A stretch of DNA of 64,000 bases from an uncultured Phascolarctobacterium sp. (GTDB lineage Bacteria > Bacillota > Negativicutes > Acidaminococcales > Acidaminococcaceae). Below are positions 18,526-27,260 of the stretch, piece by piece. The notes beneath the pieces were generated by a model, which did no database searches, was not told where the DNA came from, and saw nothing but the letters and a program-made list of their open reading frames with translations. Positions within the stretch are counted from its first letter, which is position 1. Each line of letters starts with the position of its first letter. The stretch spans positions 30,126 to 94,125 of the forward strand of contig CASFJU010000013.1 of NCBI GenBank assembly GCA_949295115.1. The letters are read 5' to 3'. Position numbers and translations under genes: made by a program.

Positions 18526-19254
18526 ATGAAAAATTCTGTTGAAGTAAACAATGTTTCAATGCGGTTTAATTTAGCCAGGGAACATGTTGATAATTTAAAA
18601 GAATGGTTTGTGCGAAAAATAAAATGTAATGATGTAAAAATTGATGAATTCTGGGCATTAAAAAATATAACTTTTAATGTGCCTAAAGGAGATTCCTTTG
18701 CAATAGTTGGTTCTAACGGCAGTGGCAAAAGCACTTTGCTGAAAATAATAAGTGGTATTTTAACGCCAACGAAAGGCAGTGTCAATATTAACGGCAGTAT
18801 AGCACCCTTAATAGAGTTAGGTGCAGGTTTTGATCCAGAGCTTACAGGCAGGGAAAATGTATTTTTAAATGGTGCTGTTCTCGGGCACAGTAAAAAATTT
18901 ATGCTTGAAAAATATGATGAAATTATTGATTTTAGTGAATTGAAAGAATTTGAGGATGTACCAGTAAAAAATTATTCAAGTGGTATGCTTGCAAGGCTTG
19001 GATTTTCAATAGCGACTATAGTTAAACCTGATATTTTAATTGTAGATGAAATATTAGCTGTTGGTGATTATAAATTTCAGGATAAATGCCATAAAAAAAT
19101 GGAAACCATGATGAGTGGTGGAACCACAGTTATTTTAGTTTCACATTCAGATAATGATATAAAAAAGATTTGCAGGCATGGAGTATGGATTGATAAAGGA
19201 GTTATGCAATATATTGGCAATAGTAATGCAGTTTTGGAAATGTACCATAAATAA
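18526..19254 (+). CDS. Polysaccharide ABC transporter ATP-binding protein (Wzt/TagH type)
   Basis: A 242-residue ATPase partner of the upstream permease. Walker A GSNGSGKST, signature NYSSGMLARLGF and Walker B ILIVDEILAVGD are intact, and the N-terminal VNNVSMRFN leads into the extended loop seen in Wzt/TagH proteins. It stops just after the ATPase core (WIDKGVMQYIGNSNAVLEMY), so it lacks the C-terminal carbohydrate-binding domain present in Wzt proteins that recognise a chain-terminating sugar. Confidence 0.92.
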   Translation: MKNSVEVNNVSMRFNLAREHVDNLKEWFVRKIKCNDVKIDEFWALKNITFNVPKGDSFAIVGSNGSGKSTLLKIISGILTPTKGSVNINGSIAPLIELGAGFDPELTGRENVFLNGAVLGHSKKFMLEKYDEIIDFSELKEFEDVPVKNYSSGMLARLGFSIATIVKPDILIVDEILAVGDYKFQDKCHKKMETMMSGGTTVILVSHSDNDIKKICRHGVWIDKGVMQYIGNSNAVLEMYHK

Positions 19255-19274
19255 ATTTTAAGAGGTGTATTTTT

Positions 19275-20105
19275 GTGAAAAAAGTTTTAGTTACAGGTGC
19301 AAATGGTTATATTGGCGCCCATGTTGTAAAAAAATTGTGCGACAAAGGATTTTGTGTAATTGCTGCTGATTTTAAGTTTGATGCTATTGATAAAAGAGCT
19401 ATAAGCTGTAAAGTACCGTTGTTTAGTGGCGATAAAGATATTTATGAGCAATTGGGAAAACCTGATATTTGCATACATTTAGCATGGCGTGATGGCTTTG
19501 TGCATAATTCAGATAAACATATGGGTGATTTATCTGACCACATAACATTTTTGCAAAATTTGATTAATGGCGGATTACCAATGCTTTCTGTTATGGGTAC
19601 AATGCACGAAATAGGTTATTGGGAAGGAGCTGTTGATGAAAATACTCCTTGTAATCCTATGTCACAATATGGTATTGCGAAAAATGCTTTAAGACAGAGC
19701 TTAATGTTGTTTGTAAAAGATAAAAACTGTATTCTGCATTGGTTAAGGGCTTATTACATTACCGGTGACGATTTAAAGGCCAATAATATTTTTTCAAAAA
19801 TAACAAAAGCAGCAATGGAAGGGAAAAAAGAATTTCCGTTTACTACCGGTAAAAACAAATATGATTTTATTGATATTGAAGATTTGGCAGAAATGATAGT
19901 TGCAGCAAGTGTACAGGATAAAGTTAATGGCATTATTAATGTTTGCAGCGGCCGACCTGTATCATTAGCGGATAAAGTAGAAAGTTTTATTAAACAACAT
20001 GGTTATGATATAAAGCTTAATTATGGTGTTTATCCGGAACGAAGCTATGATAGTCCTGCTATTTGGGGCAATGCTGAAAAAATTAATGAAATTTTAATGA
20101 AGTAG
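19275..20105 (+). CDS. NAD-dependent sugar epimerase/dehydratase
   Basis: A 276-residue short-chain dehydrogenase of the nucleotide-sugar epimerase family. The NAD motif VTGANGYIGAHVV is at the N-terminus, VMGTMHEIGY holds the usual Ser/Thr position, and SQYGIAKNAL gives the Tyr-Lys catalytic pair. The substrate cannot be named. It begins at GTG 19275 after AGAGGTGTAT. It stands between the exporter and UDP-galactopyranose mutase, so it may make another nucleotide sugar for the same polymer. Confidence 0.8.
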   Translation: MKKVLVTGANGYIGAHVVKKLCDKGFCVIAADFKFDAIDKRAISCKVPLFSGDKDIYEQLGKPDICIHLAWRDGFVHNSDKHMGDLSDHITFLQNLINGGLPMLSVMGTMHEIGYWEGAVDENTPCNPMSQYGIAKNALRQSLMLFVKDKNCILHWLRAYYITGDDLKANNIFSKITKAAMEGKKEFPFTTGKNKYDFIDIEDLAEMIVAASVQDKVNGIINVCSGRPVSLADKVESFIKQHGYDIKLNYGVYPERSYDSPAIWGNAEKINEILMK

Positions 20106-20134
20106 AATATATCAAACGAAAGGATAGAAAATAT

Positions 20135-21301
20135 ATGGAGAGAATTATTGTCGTTGGAGCAGGTTTTTCTGGAGCGGTAATTGCAAGAGCAATTGCTGAA
20201 GAACTAAATAGAGAAGTATTGGTTATAGAAAAACGGCCACATATTGGTGGTAATATGTATGATGAAACTGATGAACATGGAATTTGCATACATAAATATG
20301 GTCCGCATGTTATTGTAACGGATAAATGGGAGATTATTAAATATTTAAGCAGATTTTCAAAAATGTATAAACATACAGTAAAAGAATTAAGTTTTATAGA
20401 TGGACAGTTTGTTAGATTGCCTTTCAATTTTGAATCGGTACAGCAATTAATTGGTTGCGAAAAAGCAGAAATTCTTATTAATAAATTGCGTAGAGAATTT
20501 AAAGGATATGACCGTGTTCCGGTGTTAAAATTAGCTAATAGTAACGACAAAGATATATCTGAATATGGTCATTTGTTATTTGAAAAAGCGTATCGTACTT
20601 ATTGTGCTAAACAATGGGATGTTCCGGTAGAAACACTTGATACCACTATTATGGATAGAGTACCTATGGCAATGAGTTATGATGAAAGATATATGAATAA
20701 AGATTTTCAGTATTTGCCGGAAAATGGATATGAGAGTTTATTTAAAAACATGTTAGAACATAAAAATATTAAAGTAATTTTAAATACAGATGCTAATAAA
20801 AAATTAAAGTTAGATTATGATAATAAAAAAATTACTTTTAATGATGAAACTATTGATATTTTAGTATATACAGGAGCGGTAGATGAACTGTTTAACCTAA
20901 AATATGGGGAATTACCATATAGATCTTTAGACATAGAATATGAATGGTTTGATAAAGAGCGTATTTATCCGGAAGAAATTATTTCATTTCCTCAAGCTAA
21001 AGGATATACCCGTAAAACAGAATATAAATTTATGATGCAAGATAAAAGTAATTGCAAAGGAACTACAATAGCAACAGAGTTTCCTAAGGCATATATAAAG
21101 GGTAAAAGTATATCACCTTTTTATCCTGTTATAACAGAAGAAACAAAACAGATACATCAAAAATATGTAGAAGAAACAGGCTATTTTGGAAATATATTTT
21201 TAAGTGGACGTTTGGCTGATTTTAGATATTATAATATGGATGATTGTATTTTACATGCTTTTGATGTTTTTAAAGCTATAAAAAAGAAATTAGAGGAATA
21301 A
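20135..21301 (+). CDS. glf: UDP-galactopyranose mutase
   Basis: A 388-residue flavoenzyme that converts UDP-galactopyranose to UDP-galactofuranose. The FAD motif VVGAGFSGAVIARAIAE is at the N-terminus, RPHIGGNMYDE and GICIHKYGPHVI follow, and KAYRTYCAKQWDVP with RVPMAMSYDERY and the late GRLADFRYYNMDD are family signatures. It implies galactofuranose in the surface polymer. Its TAA shares a base with the ATG of the next gene. Confidence 0.95.
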   Translation: MERIIVVGAGFSGAVIARAIAEELNREVLVIEKRPHIGGNMYDETDEHGICIHKYGPHVIVTDKWEIIKYLSRFSKMYKHTVKELSFIDGQFVRLPFNFESVQQLIGCEKAEILINKLRREFKGYDRVPVLKLANSNDKDISEYGHLLFEKAYRTYCAKQWDVPVETLDTTIMDRVPMAMSYDERYMNKDFQYLPENGYESLFKNMLEHKNIKVILNTDANKKLKLDYDNKKITFNDETIDILVYTGAVDELFNLKYGELPYRSLDIEYEWFDKERIYPEEIISFPQAKGYTRKTEYKFMMQDKSNCKGTTIATEFPKAYIKGKSISPFYPVITEETKQIHQKYVEETGYFGNIFLSGRLADFRYYNMDDCILHAFDVFKAIKKKLEE

Positions 21302-23208
21302 TGATGGAAGAAAAAATGATAAATGAGAATAATAAAATTAAAAGAATAGCAATGTATGTTATTTATGATCAGGACGGAATTCTTGATGGTTATAGAAAAT
21401 ATTATTTGCAAGAGTTAAGAAAAGTTACAGATACAATAGTAGCTGTAGTAAGTGGTACACTTACACCTGAAAGCAGAATAGAATTAGAAGCTTTGGCTGA
21501 TGATATATTGGTACGCGAGAATAAAGGTTTACTTGCAGGAAGTTGGATTGATGGAATACAACATATCGGTTGGGATAAACTTTATCAATATGATGAATTA
21601 TTAATGCTTAATGACAGCTTTTTTGGGCCATTTTATCCGTTAGATGAGATGTTTGAGGCTATGGAAAAGTCGGATGCTGATTTTTATGGCGCATTCAAAA
21701 ATTATGAGGAAAAAATTATAACACATATTAATAATCATCCGATGAAACATGGGTGGTTAAGAGGCTCAATATGCTATTTTTATGTAATAAAGAAACATTT
21801 ATTACATTCCAACGATTTTAGAAAATATTGGACACAAAAACCAATTATAAAAAATGATACGGACACTTATTTCTTTGCAGAGTTTGATTTTTATGATTAC
21901 GTTATAGATCATGGATATAAAGTGGATGCTTATCAGAGTGATAAATTAAAAGGGTATATGTTTGATAATTTAACTCATAATATGCATTCTTTAGTAGAAG
22001 AAGATAAAATCCCTTTTGCTAGAATTAGACCTTTTGGTACTAACATGAAAGATCAGAGTATATTGCTAAATTATGGTAAAGATCCTAGACAAACGTTTGA
22101 ATATATATCTAAATATACAAATTATGATGAAAATTTAATTTGGGATTATATTTTAAGAACTAAAAATTTGACTGATATATATAATCAATTGCAATTGGAA
22201 TATGTTATTCCAAAATTTAGTTTAGAAAAAGATTATACTTATAATAAGCCAATAGCAGTTATTTTGCACATTTATTATGAAGATCTAGTAGAACAGATAG
22301 TTCGTTATTGTATTAACTTCCCAAATAATACATTTTTTTATATCACCACTACAAAGGAGAATGTTAAAAATAAAATAGAGGAAGAGTTTAAGAAGTACAA
22401 TTTAAAATTTCAGTGTACAGTAAGGCCAAATGTGGGAGTTGCAATTTCTACTCTTTGGATAACTTATGCTGATATTGTTATGAGTGATAAATATGAATAT
22501 ATTTGTTATTTTCATGATAAGAAATCTCCTTATACTACATCTGCAATAAGTGGAGAGCAATTTGGGAAAAGATGTTATGATAATTTATTTGGTACTGAAC
22601 AGATTGTAAAAAATATAATAAATTTATTTGAGGATAATAAAAGGTTAGGATTACTGGGAGCACCTGTACCTTATCATGGAATGTATTTTGAGGTGGCTGC
22701 ACATACTTGGAATATTAATTTTGAAAATACTGTTAGTTTAGCAAAAAGATTAAATTTAAAAGTTAATATAAATAAAGATATTGTTCCAGTTGCTCCTTAT
22801 GGAGATATGTTTTGGTTTAGAGCTAAAGCATTAAAAAAGGCAATTGGATATAGATTCAAATATGACGATTTTAATTTTAAATATGAGCCAGATGGTACTA
22901 TTTTGCATGCAATTGAAAGGATCTATGGATTTGCAGTACAAGATTCTGGCTATTATTATGCTAATATTATTAATAGTGATGATGCGAGAAGTGATTTAAT
23001 TAATTATCAATATATGATAGATACGTTGTGTAATATCTTTAATCGCAACGGGCACTTGGTGTATAATTTTGATATTGCAAAGCAAGTAGCTGAACAATAC
23101 AGAGGACAGCCACTGACATTAAAGTTATATTTGAAAACAAAGATTAAAAATAAAGTTCCAAAATCAATGTGGGAATTTGCAAGAAAGATATATCATATTT
23201 TTAAATGA
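21301..23208 (+). CDS. Rhamnan synthesis F (RgpF) domain protein
   Basis: A 635-residue protein with the RgpF domain (rhamnan synthesis protein F). The N-terminal half has RIAMYVIYDQDGILDGYRKYYL, then ELLMLNDSFFGPF and a YGAFKNYE-type segment; the second half repeats a similar glycosyltransferase-like fold (AVILHIYYEDLVEQIV, later YICYFHDKKSP). RgpF proteins take part in rhamnose-containing O-antigen or wall polysaccharide assembly, which agrees with rmlACD. The 1-base overlap with glf indicates coupling. Very AT-rich. Confidence 0.82.
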   Translation: MMEEKMINENNKIKRIAMYVIYDQDGILDGYRKYYLQELRKVTDTIVAVVSGTLTPESRIELEALADDILVRENKGLLAGSWIDGIQHIGWDKLYQYDELLMLNDSFFGPFYPLDEMFEAMEKSDADFYGAFKNYEEKIITHINNHPMKHGWLRGSICYFYVIKKHLLHSNDFRKYWTQKPIIKNDTDTYFFAEFDFYDYVIDHGYKVDAYQSDKLKGYMFDNLTHNMHSLVEEDKIPFARIRPFGTNMKDQSILLNYGKDPRQTFEYISKYTNYDENLIWDYILRTKNLTDIYNQLQLEYVIPKFSLEKDYTYNKPIAVILHIYYEDLVEQIVRYCINFPNNTFFYITTTKENVKNKIEEEFKKYNLKFQCTVRPNVGVAISTLWITYADIVMSDKYEYICYFHDKKSPYTTSAISGEQFGKRCYDNLFGTEQIVKNIINLFEDNKRLGLLGAPVPYHGMYFEVAAHTWNINFENTVSLAKRLNLKVNINKDIVPVAPYGDMFWFRAKALKKAIGYRFKYDDFNFKYEPDGTILHAIERIYGFAVQDSGYYYANIINSDDARSDLINYQYMIDTLCNIFNRNGHLVYNFDIAKQVAEQYRGQPLTLKLYLKTKIKNKVPKSMWEFARKIYHIFK

Positions 23209-23236
23209 ACCCTATCAATATGGAGATTTTGCAAAA

Positions 23237-24367
23237 ATGCGAGAAGTAAATTATTCTTATATAGATACTACAAGAATTATAGCAGCTTTTATGGTTATCC
23301 TTTCACATTATGCATGGTTTTTCAATTTTGAAAAATTAAATTTTATTTATAATGCTTTTGCTGGTAATGGATTAAGTAATTTTGTATTTATGGCAGTATC
23401 TGGATTTTTGGCTGCACATTCATTATCTAGAGATAATAATGTATTTTTGTTTTATAAAAGTAGATTGAGTAGGATTGTTATACCATATTTTTTTACTTAC
23501 ATTTTATTGAGTGCCGTATTTATTTTATTGGCATGTCTAAATTCAAAATTTTTGAACCATGTTGCTTTAAGTCATGTTATTTTTTCAGGAGGCAGTTATA
23601 AAAGTTTTATATTAGGGATGTTTCCGATTGACTTAAATTTACTTCATTGGCTTAATTTAAAACCTTATATTTTTATAGGGGAGTGGTTTATAGGTGCATT
23701 AGTAATTTTATATTTTATATCTCCTGTACTTTATTTTTTGATAAATAAGTTAAAGTGGAAAAGTTTATTTATAATCTTATTGCTTGCTGTAGTTCTAAAC
23801 CAATATAAATTTTTTAATACATATTTATTTATGAATACAGCAGCTTTTTTTTGGGGGTATCATATATTAGATTATTTTTTAGGTTTTCTTATATATATAT
23901 ATATGCCTAAAGCTAAAATTAATTCCAAAATTGTAATTGGTGCAATATTATTTGTGACTTTTTTATTTTTATTTCATATATTCTATTATGATGAACCTAC
24001 TTTTAGGGATAAAATAGGGCGTAATTATTTTCAATATATGTTTGTTGGTTGTTCCTTTACATGTATGGTGTTTTTATTATCAAAATATTTAAATGAAAAA
24101 TTCAATTTTTCTAAGTTTAATTCATTTAGTAAGTATTCTTATTGTTTTTTGCTTATGCAGCATGTAATAATATATACAGTTATGGATTTTTTTTCCAGTG
24201 AAAAATATTCTAAATTTGGGGCTTTATTTTTCTTTTTGTTAATAGTATTTGTAACAGGGTTTCTTGCTGTAAAATTTACAAATTACTATAAACCTTATGA
24301 AGATAAAATTGTTGATAAGATTAAAAAGCAATATAGCAAAAATAAATTAAGAGAGGTGCAACCATGA
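23237..24367 (+). CDS. Acyltransferase 3 family membrane protein
   Basis: A 376-residue membrane protein with about ten hydrophobic helices. SYIDTTRIIAAFMVILSHY near the N-terminus matches the conserved R-x10-H region of the acyltransferase 3 (OafA/NodX) family, which adds acetyl or other acyl groups to surface sugars. I start it at ATG 23237, with TGGAG about 13 bases upstream, so the protein begins just before the first helix; an in-frame TTG at 23177 lies inside the previous gene. It overlaps rfbB by four bases. Confidence 0.82.
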   Translation: MREVNYSYIDTTRIIAAFMVILSHYAWFFNFEKLNFIYNAFAGNGLSNFVFMAVSGFLAAHSLSRDNNVFLFYKSRLSRIVIPYFFTYILLSAVFILLACLNSKFLNHVALSHVIFSGGSYKSFILGMFPIDLNLLHWLNLKPYIFIGEWFIGALVILYFISPVLYFLINKLKWKSLFIILLLAVVLNQYKFFNTYLFMNTAAFFWGYHILDYFLGFLIYIYMPKAKINSKIVIGAILFVTFLFLFHIFYYDEPTFRDKIGRNYFQYMFVGCSFTCMVFLLSKYLNEKFNFSKFNSFSKYSYCFLLMQHVIIYTVMDFFSSEKYSKFGALFFFLLIVFVTGFLAVKFTNYYKPYEDKIVDKIKKQYSKNKLREVQP

Positions 24368-25383
24368 AACTCATCATCACCGGCGGGGCCGGATTTATAG
24401 GAAGCAATTTTATATATTATGAACTTAAGCAGCATCCGGAGGATGAATTTATTTGTTTGGATAAGCTGACTTATGCGGGAAATTTAAGCAGCTTAAAGGA
24501 GGCTATGCAGCAGCCGAACTTTAAGTTTGTTAAGGGCGATATTGCTGACCGTGATTTTGTTTACAGTTTGTTTGAGACAGAAAAGCCTGACGTTGTGGTA
24601 AACTTTGCGGCGGAGAGCCATGTTGACCGCAGCATTTTAGAGCCGGAGCTGTTTTTAAAAACAAATGTTATCGGCACTGGTGTGCTGATGGATGCCTGCC
24701 GCAAGTATGGCATAAAGCGTTATCATCAGGTAAGCACGGATGAAGTTTACGGTGATTTGCCTCTGGACAGGCCGGATTTGTTCTTTACGGAAACAACACC
24801 GCTGCATACTTCCAGCCCATATTCTGCTTCCAAAGCCGGTGCGGATTTATTGGTTCTTGCATACCACCGTACTTACGGTTTACCGGTAACTATTTCCCGC
24901 TGCAGCAATAACTATGGTCCGTATCACTTCCCGGAAAAGTTAATTCCGTTGATGATTATCAATGCCCTGCATGATAAAGCGCTGCCTGTATACGGCGACG
25001 GTGCTAACGTGCGCGACTGGCTGTATGTGGAAGACCATTGCAGCGCGATTGATTTAATTATCCGCCATGGGCGCGAGGGCGAAGTTTACAACGTAGGCGG
25101 GCACAACGAGAAAAGTAATTTGGATGTTGTGAAGATTATTTTAAAAGCGCTGGGCAAGAGCGAAGATTTGATAACCTTTGTGAAAGACCGCCCGGGGCAT
25201 GACAGGCGTTATGCCATTGACCCGACGAAGATATATAGCGAGCTTGGCTGGTTGCCGCAGACGAAGTTTGAGGATGGCATAGCCAAAACGATTGAATGGT
25301 ATTTGGCTAACAAAGACTGGTGGCAGGAAATCATCAGCGGCGAATACCAGAAGTATTACGAAAAAATGTATAGCGGAAGATAA
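24364..25383 (+). CDS. rfbB: dTDP-glucose 4,6-dehydratase
   Basis: A 339-residue RmlB, the second step of dTDP-L-rhamnose synthesis. The NAD motif TGGAGFIGSNFIYY, the FAAESHVDRS segment, the STDEVYGDL loop with catalytic Asp/Glu, and the YSASKAGAD Tyr-Lys pair are present, as is NNYGPYHFPEKLIP. It is physically separated from rfbACD and its codon use returns to the host-like, GC-richer pattern, unlike the nine genes before it. That suggests it is resident DNA flanking a replaceable AT-rich block. Confidence 0.96.
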   Translation: MKLIITGGAGFIGSNFIYYELKQHPEDEFICLDKLTYAGNLSSLKEAMQQPNFKFVKGDIADRDFVYSLFETEKPDVVVNFAAESHVDRSILEPELFLKTNVIGTGVLMDACRKYGIKRYHQVSTDEVYGDLPLDRPDLFFTETTPLHTSSPYSASKAGADLLVLAYHRTYGLPVTISRCSNNYGPYHFPEKLIPLMIINALHDKALPVYGDGANVRDWLYVEDHCSAIDLIIRHGREGEVYNVGGHNEKSNLDVVKIILKALGKSEDLITFVKDRPGHDRRYAIDPTKIYSELGWLPQTKFEDGIAKTIEWYLANKDWWQEIISGEYQKYYEKMYSGR

Positions 25384-25385
25384 AT

Positions 25386-25425
25386 AAACAGCCTTTTACC
25401 TACAAACGCAGGTAAAAGGCTGTTT
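25386..25425 (+). terminator. Intrinsic terminator at the end of the polysaccharide locus
   Basis: A perfect 16-bp stem: AAACAGCCTTTTACCT (25386-25401) with its complement at 25410-25425, 8-base loop, then TTT-rich sequence within the arm. Confidence 0.85.
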
Positions 25426-25444
25426 TGCATGTTGGGGGAAGTTT

Positions 25445-25696
25445 TTAGTTTTCTTTGTTTAACATACTTTCATTAAACAAATTTGTGTTATAAATAGCCG
25501 GGGATACGCCGGCGTCGGTGAGGTGTGGGGTTAGAATCATCAGCACTTCGGTTTTGGTTTTGCTGGTGGTGCGGTTTTTAAACAGTTCGCCTAAAAGCGG
25601 GATGTTGGATAAAAACGGCACTTTTTGCAGGCGTTTTTGTTCTTCTTCGTTAATCAACCCGCCGATGACAAGGGTTTCAACAATATAATTATGGTA
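25445..25696 (-). pseudogene. C-terminal remnant of a secretin (GspD/PilQ family)
   Basis: The minus strand encodes about 80 residues ending at 25445. It reads NYIVETLVIGGLINEEEQ, then VPFLSNIPLLGELF and VLMILTPHLTDAG. This is the characteristic C-terminal end of type II/IV pilus secretins (the GGLI--E---VP-L--IP-LG-LF and LMILTPHLT patterns). Everything N-terminal is missing: the frame runs into a stop at the inverted repeat at 25678-25710. Codon use is host-like. It is a broken gene left after a rearrangement; no start codon for the fragment is credible. Confidence 0.75.
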
Positions 25697-25710
25697 AAAT
25701 TATATTGTTG
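25678..25710. repeat. 13-bp perfect inverted repeat at a gene-fragment junction
   Basis: CAACAATATAATT (25678-25690) and AATTATATTGTTG (25698-25710) are separated by 7 bases. The left arm belongs to the minus-strand secretin frame, where it encodes NYIV. The right arm opens a plus-strand frame that also begins NYIV. This marks the junction of two oppositely oriented gene fragments. Confidence 0.8.
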
Positions 25711-25859
25711 CTGCACTTAAAGTTTTGCCTAAAATTGAATTAAAAGCTGAAATCATCGGCAACAGCGTTGATGGTATCAGTAATGGTATTAATTCTCGCA
25801 TTAACGCCAAAGAAAAATATATTGGCGTGTTGGCAAATTGTAACTGGAAGGATAATTAA
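25698..25859 (+). pseudogene. C-terminal fragment of an unidentified gene
   Basis: An open plus-strand frame of 53 codons runs from the right arm of the inverted repeat to a TAA at 25857-25859. The peptide contains KIELKAEIIGNSVDG and ends YIGVLANCNWKDN. Codon use is gene-like but there is no start codon or ribosome site, and an in-frame stop lies immediately upstream. I do not recognise the family. Confidence 0.4.
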
Positions 25860-26675
25860 GTTGCAGTATGTATGATGTATATTTATTAAATGATTGCTCT
25901 TGTTAGTTCTTGATAGTATAAATTTTTAACATTTATAGATATAGTTAAAAATTTATTAAATAATAAGTTGATATACAAATAACTTAAATAAAGGAATAAA
26001 ATAATATAAGTTAAATACTTTCAAAATCAAAGAATAAGCATAGCGGGCGCGTTGCATAGATAGTGTACGAAGTATACAAAAGCGGTCCTTATGGTGTAAT
26101 TTATTATGATTGTAAATTTAACCGAGAAAGAATTAAAAAAATTATGAATCGAAAGCATTATTTCTTTTGAGCAAGCTTGGCTTGAAGAGCAATAATGTTA
26201 GTGTTGTAATCAGATTATATGATGTCAGAGAATTTAAGTTATCTATCGATAGAAGCTGTTGAGAAAATAGTTTTAAAATGAAAATTTGCTGAACTTTTTA
26301 GAAAAATACATCCAGTATATAACAATGATAGGTACGAAACATGTAGATGTATTGAAATTAGAGTAAAATGAGTGATCAAGAAAAAGCCGATAAAATTTAC
26401 AAGAATTGCGTTTATGATGACATTAGGCTCTGGCATAAGAATGACTTTTATAAAATTTTTAGATAATTCAGAAATCCTCCTTTTGATTGGGAAAATCAAA
26501 GAAATTGCAGGATAAAAGGAAGTTAGGCTGGTACGAATTAGGATAGAATTAATTGTTGAACTTAAATTAAAAATTATATATAGTTACAGTCCGATAAATA
26601 ATCAGAATCACCTGCATAGCGAATTGTTAAGATTGTTTTATATTTAAATGAAAAAATTAGAAAACTTTATTTTAA
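25860..26675. other. Degenerate AT-rich DNA without an intact gene
   Basis: No convincing gene is seen. Short gene-like pieces occur on the plus strand: about 36 codons from 26064 to a TGA near 26169 (reading VYEVYKSGPYGVIYYDCKF), and a 32-codon frame starting at ATG 26368 (MSDQEKADKIYKNCVYDD) to 26466. They are interrupted by stops and frameshifts, which looks like decayed genes rather than regulatory DNA. No terminator was seen for the minus-strand operon that ends at 26676. Confidence 0.5.
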
Positions 26676-27260
26676 TTATGTTCCTGTGTTTAAATGCATG
26701 TAGTATTCAAAAAAATCTTTATGTGCTTTATTTAACTCTTCTTGTACTTCGTTAGAAAGACTATTATTATTTTGCAATTCTATTATTTTACAATATATTT
26801 TTTCAAGAGAATATATTATACTATGGCGCTTTAAATAAAGGTGTAATTCATCAAATATATATTTCCCAATTTCATCATTAGCTATAATTTCATAATTGCT
26901 ATTTCTTCTAAAATGCTTTTCATAATCAGTATCACATGGATGAACGAAGCCTTTATTATCAACAATGTTTTGCGTAGATGTTGAACCAAGCCATTTATTT
27001 GATTTATATTTATTACAATAAGGGCAGGAATATATTAAATTATGATAATCATTTTCTTTTTCTGGGAATAAAGATTTTGGCGCAAAATGATCAATATGGA
27101 AATTTTGGGAACCGCCACAGAAGAAATCCCAATCATTACAATATCCGCAATGATTTCTAAAATCTTTTTCCAAAAATTTTTTGTATTTTCTATAGTTGCT
27201 ATATTTTACATTTAAAGAAGAATAATGTGGAGTAAAATCTCTAAAATTATCATTTGCCAT
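26676..27260 (-). CDS. HNH endonuclease of a methyltransferase/phosphorelay operon
   Basis: A 194-residue putative DNA nuclease. A zinc-type HNH fold is visible: CGYC (Cys38, Cys41), then HIDH (His55, Asp57, His58), Asn74 in YHNLIYS, CPYCN (Cys79, Cys82) and the trailing Asn83/Lys86. The C-terminal 100 residues are helical and charged (FDELHLYLKRHSIIYSLEKI), as in HNH proteins associated with defence ATPases such as the Septu PtuB type. I use ATG 27260; a GTG at 27269 is possible. It overlaps the receiver gene by 11 bases and is last in the operon, so it is the likely effector. Very AT-rich. Confidence 0.8.
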   Translation of the reverse strand: MANDNFRDFTPHYSSLNVKYSNYRKYKKFLEKDFRNHCGYCNDWDFFCGGSQNFHIDHFAPKSLFPEKENDYHNLIYSCPYCNKYKSNKWLGSTSTQNIVDNKGFVHPCDTDYEKHFRRNSNYEIIANDEIGKYIFDELHLYLKRHSIIYSLEKIYCKIIELQNNNSLSNEVQEELNKAHKDFFEYYMHLNTGT

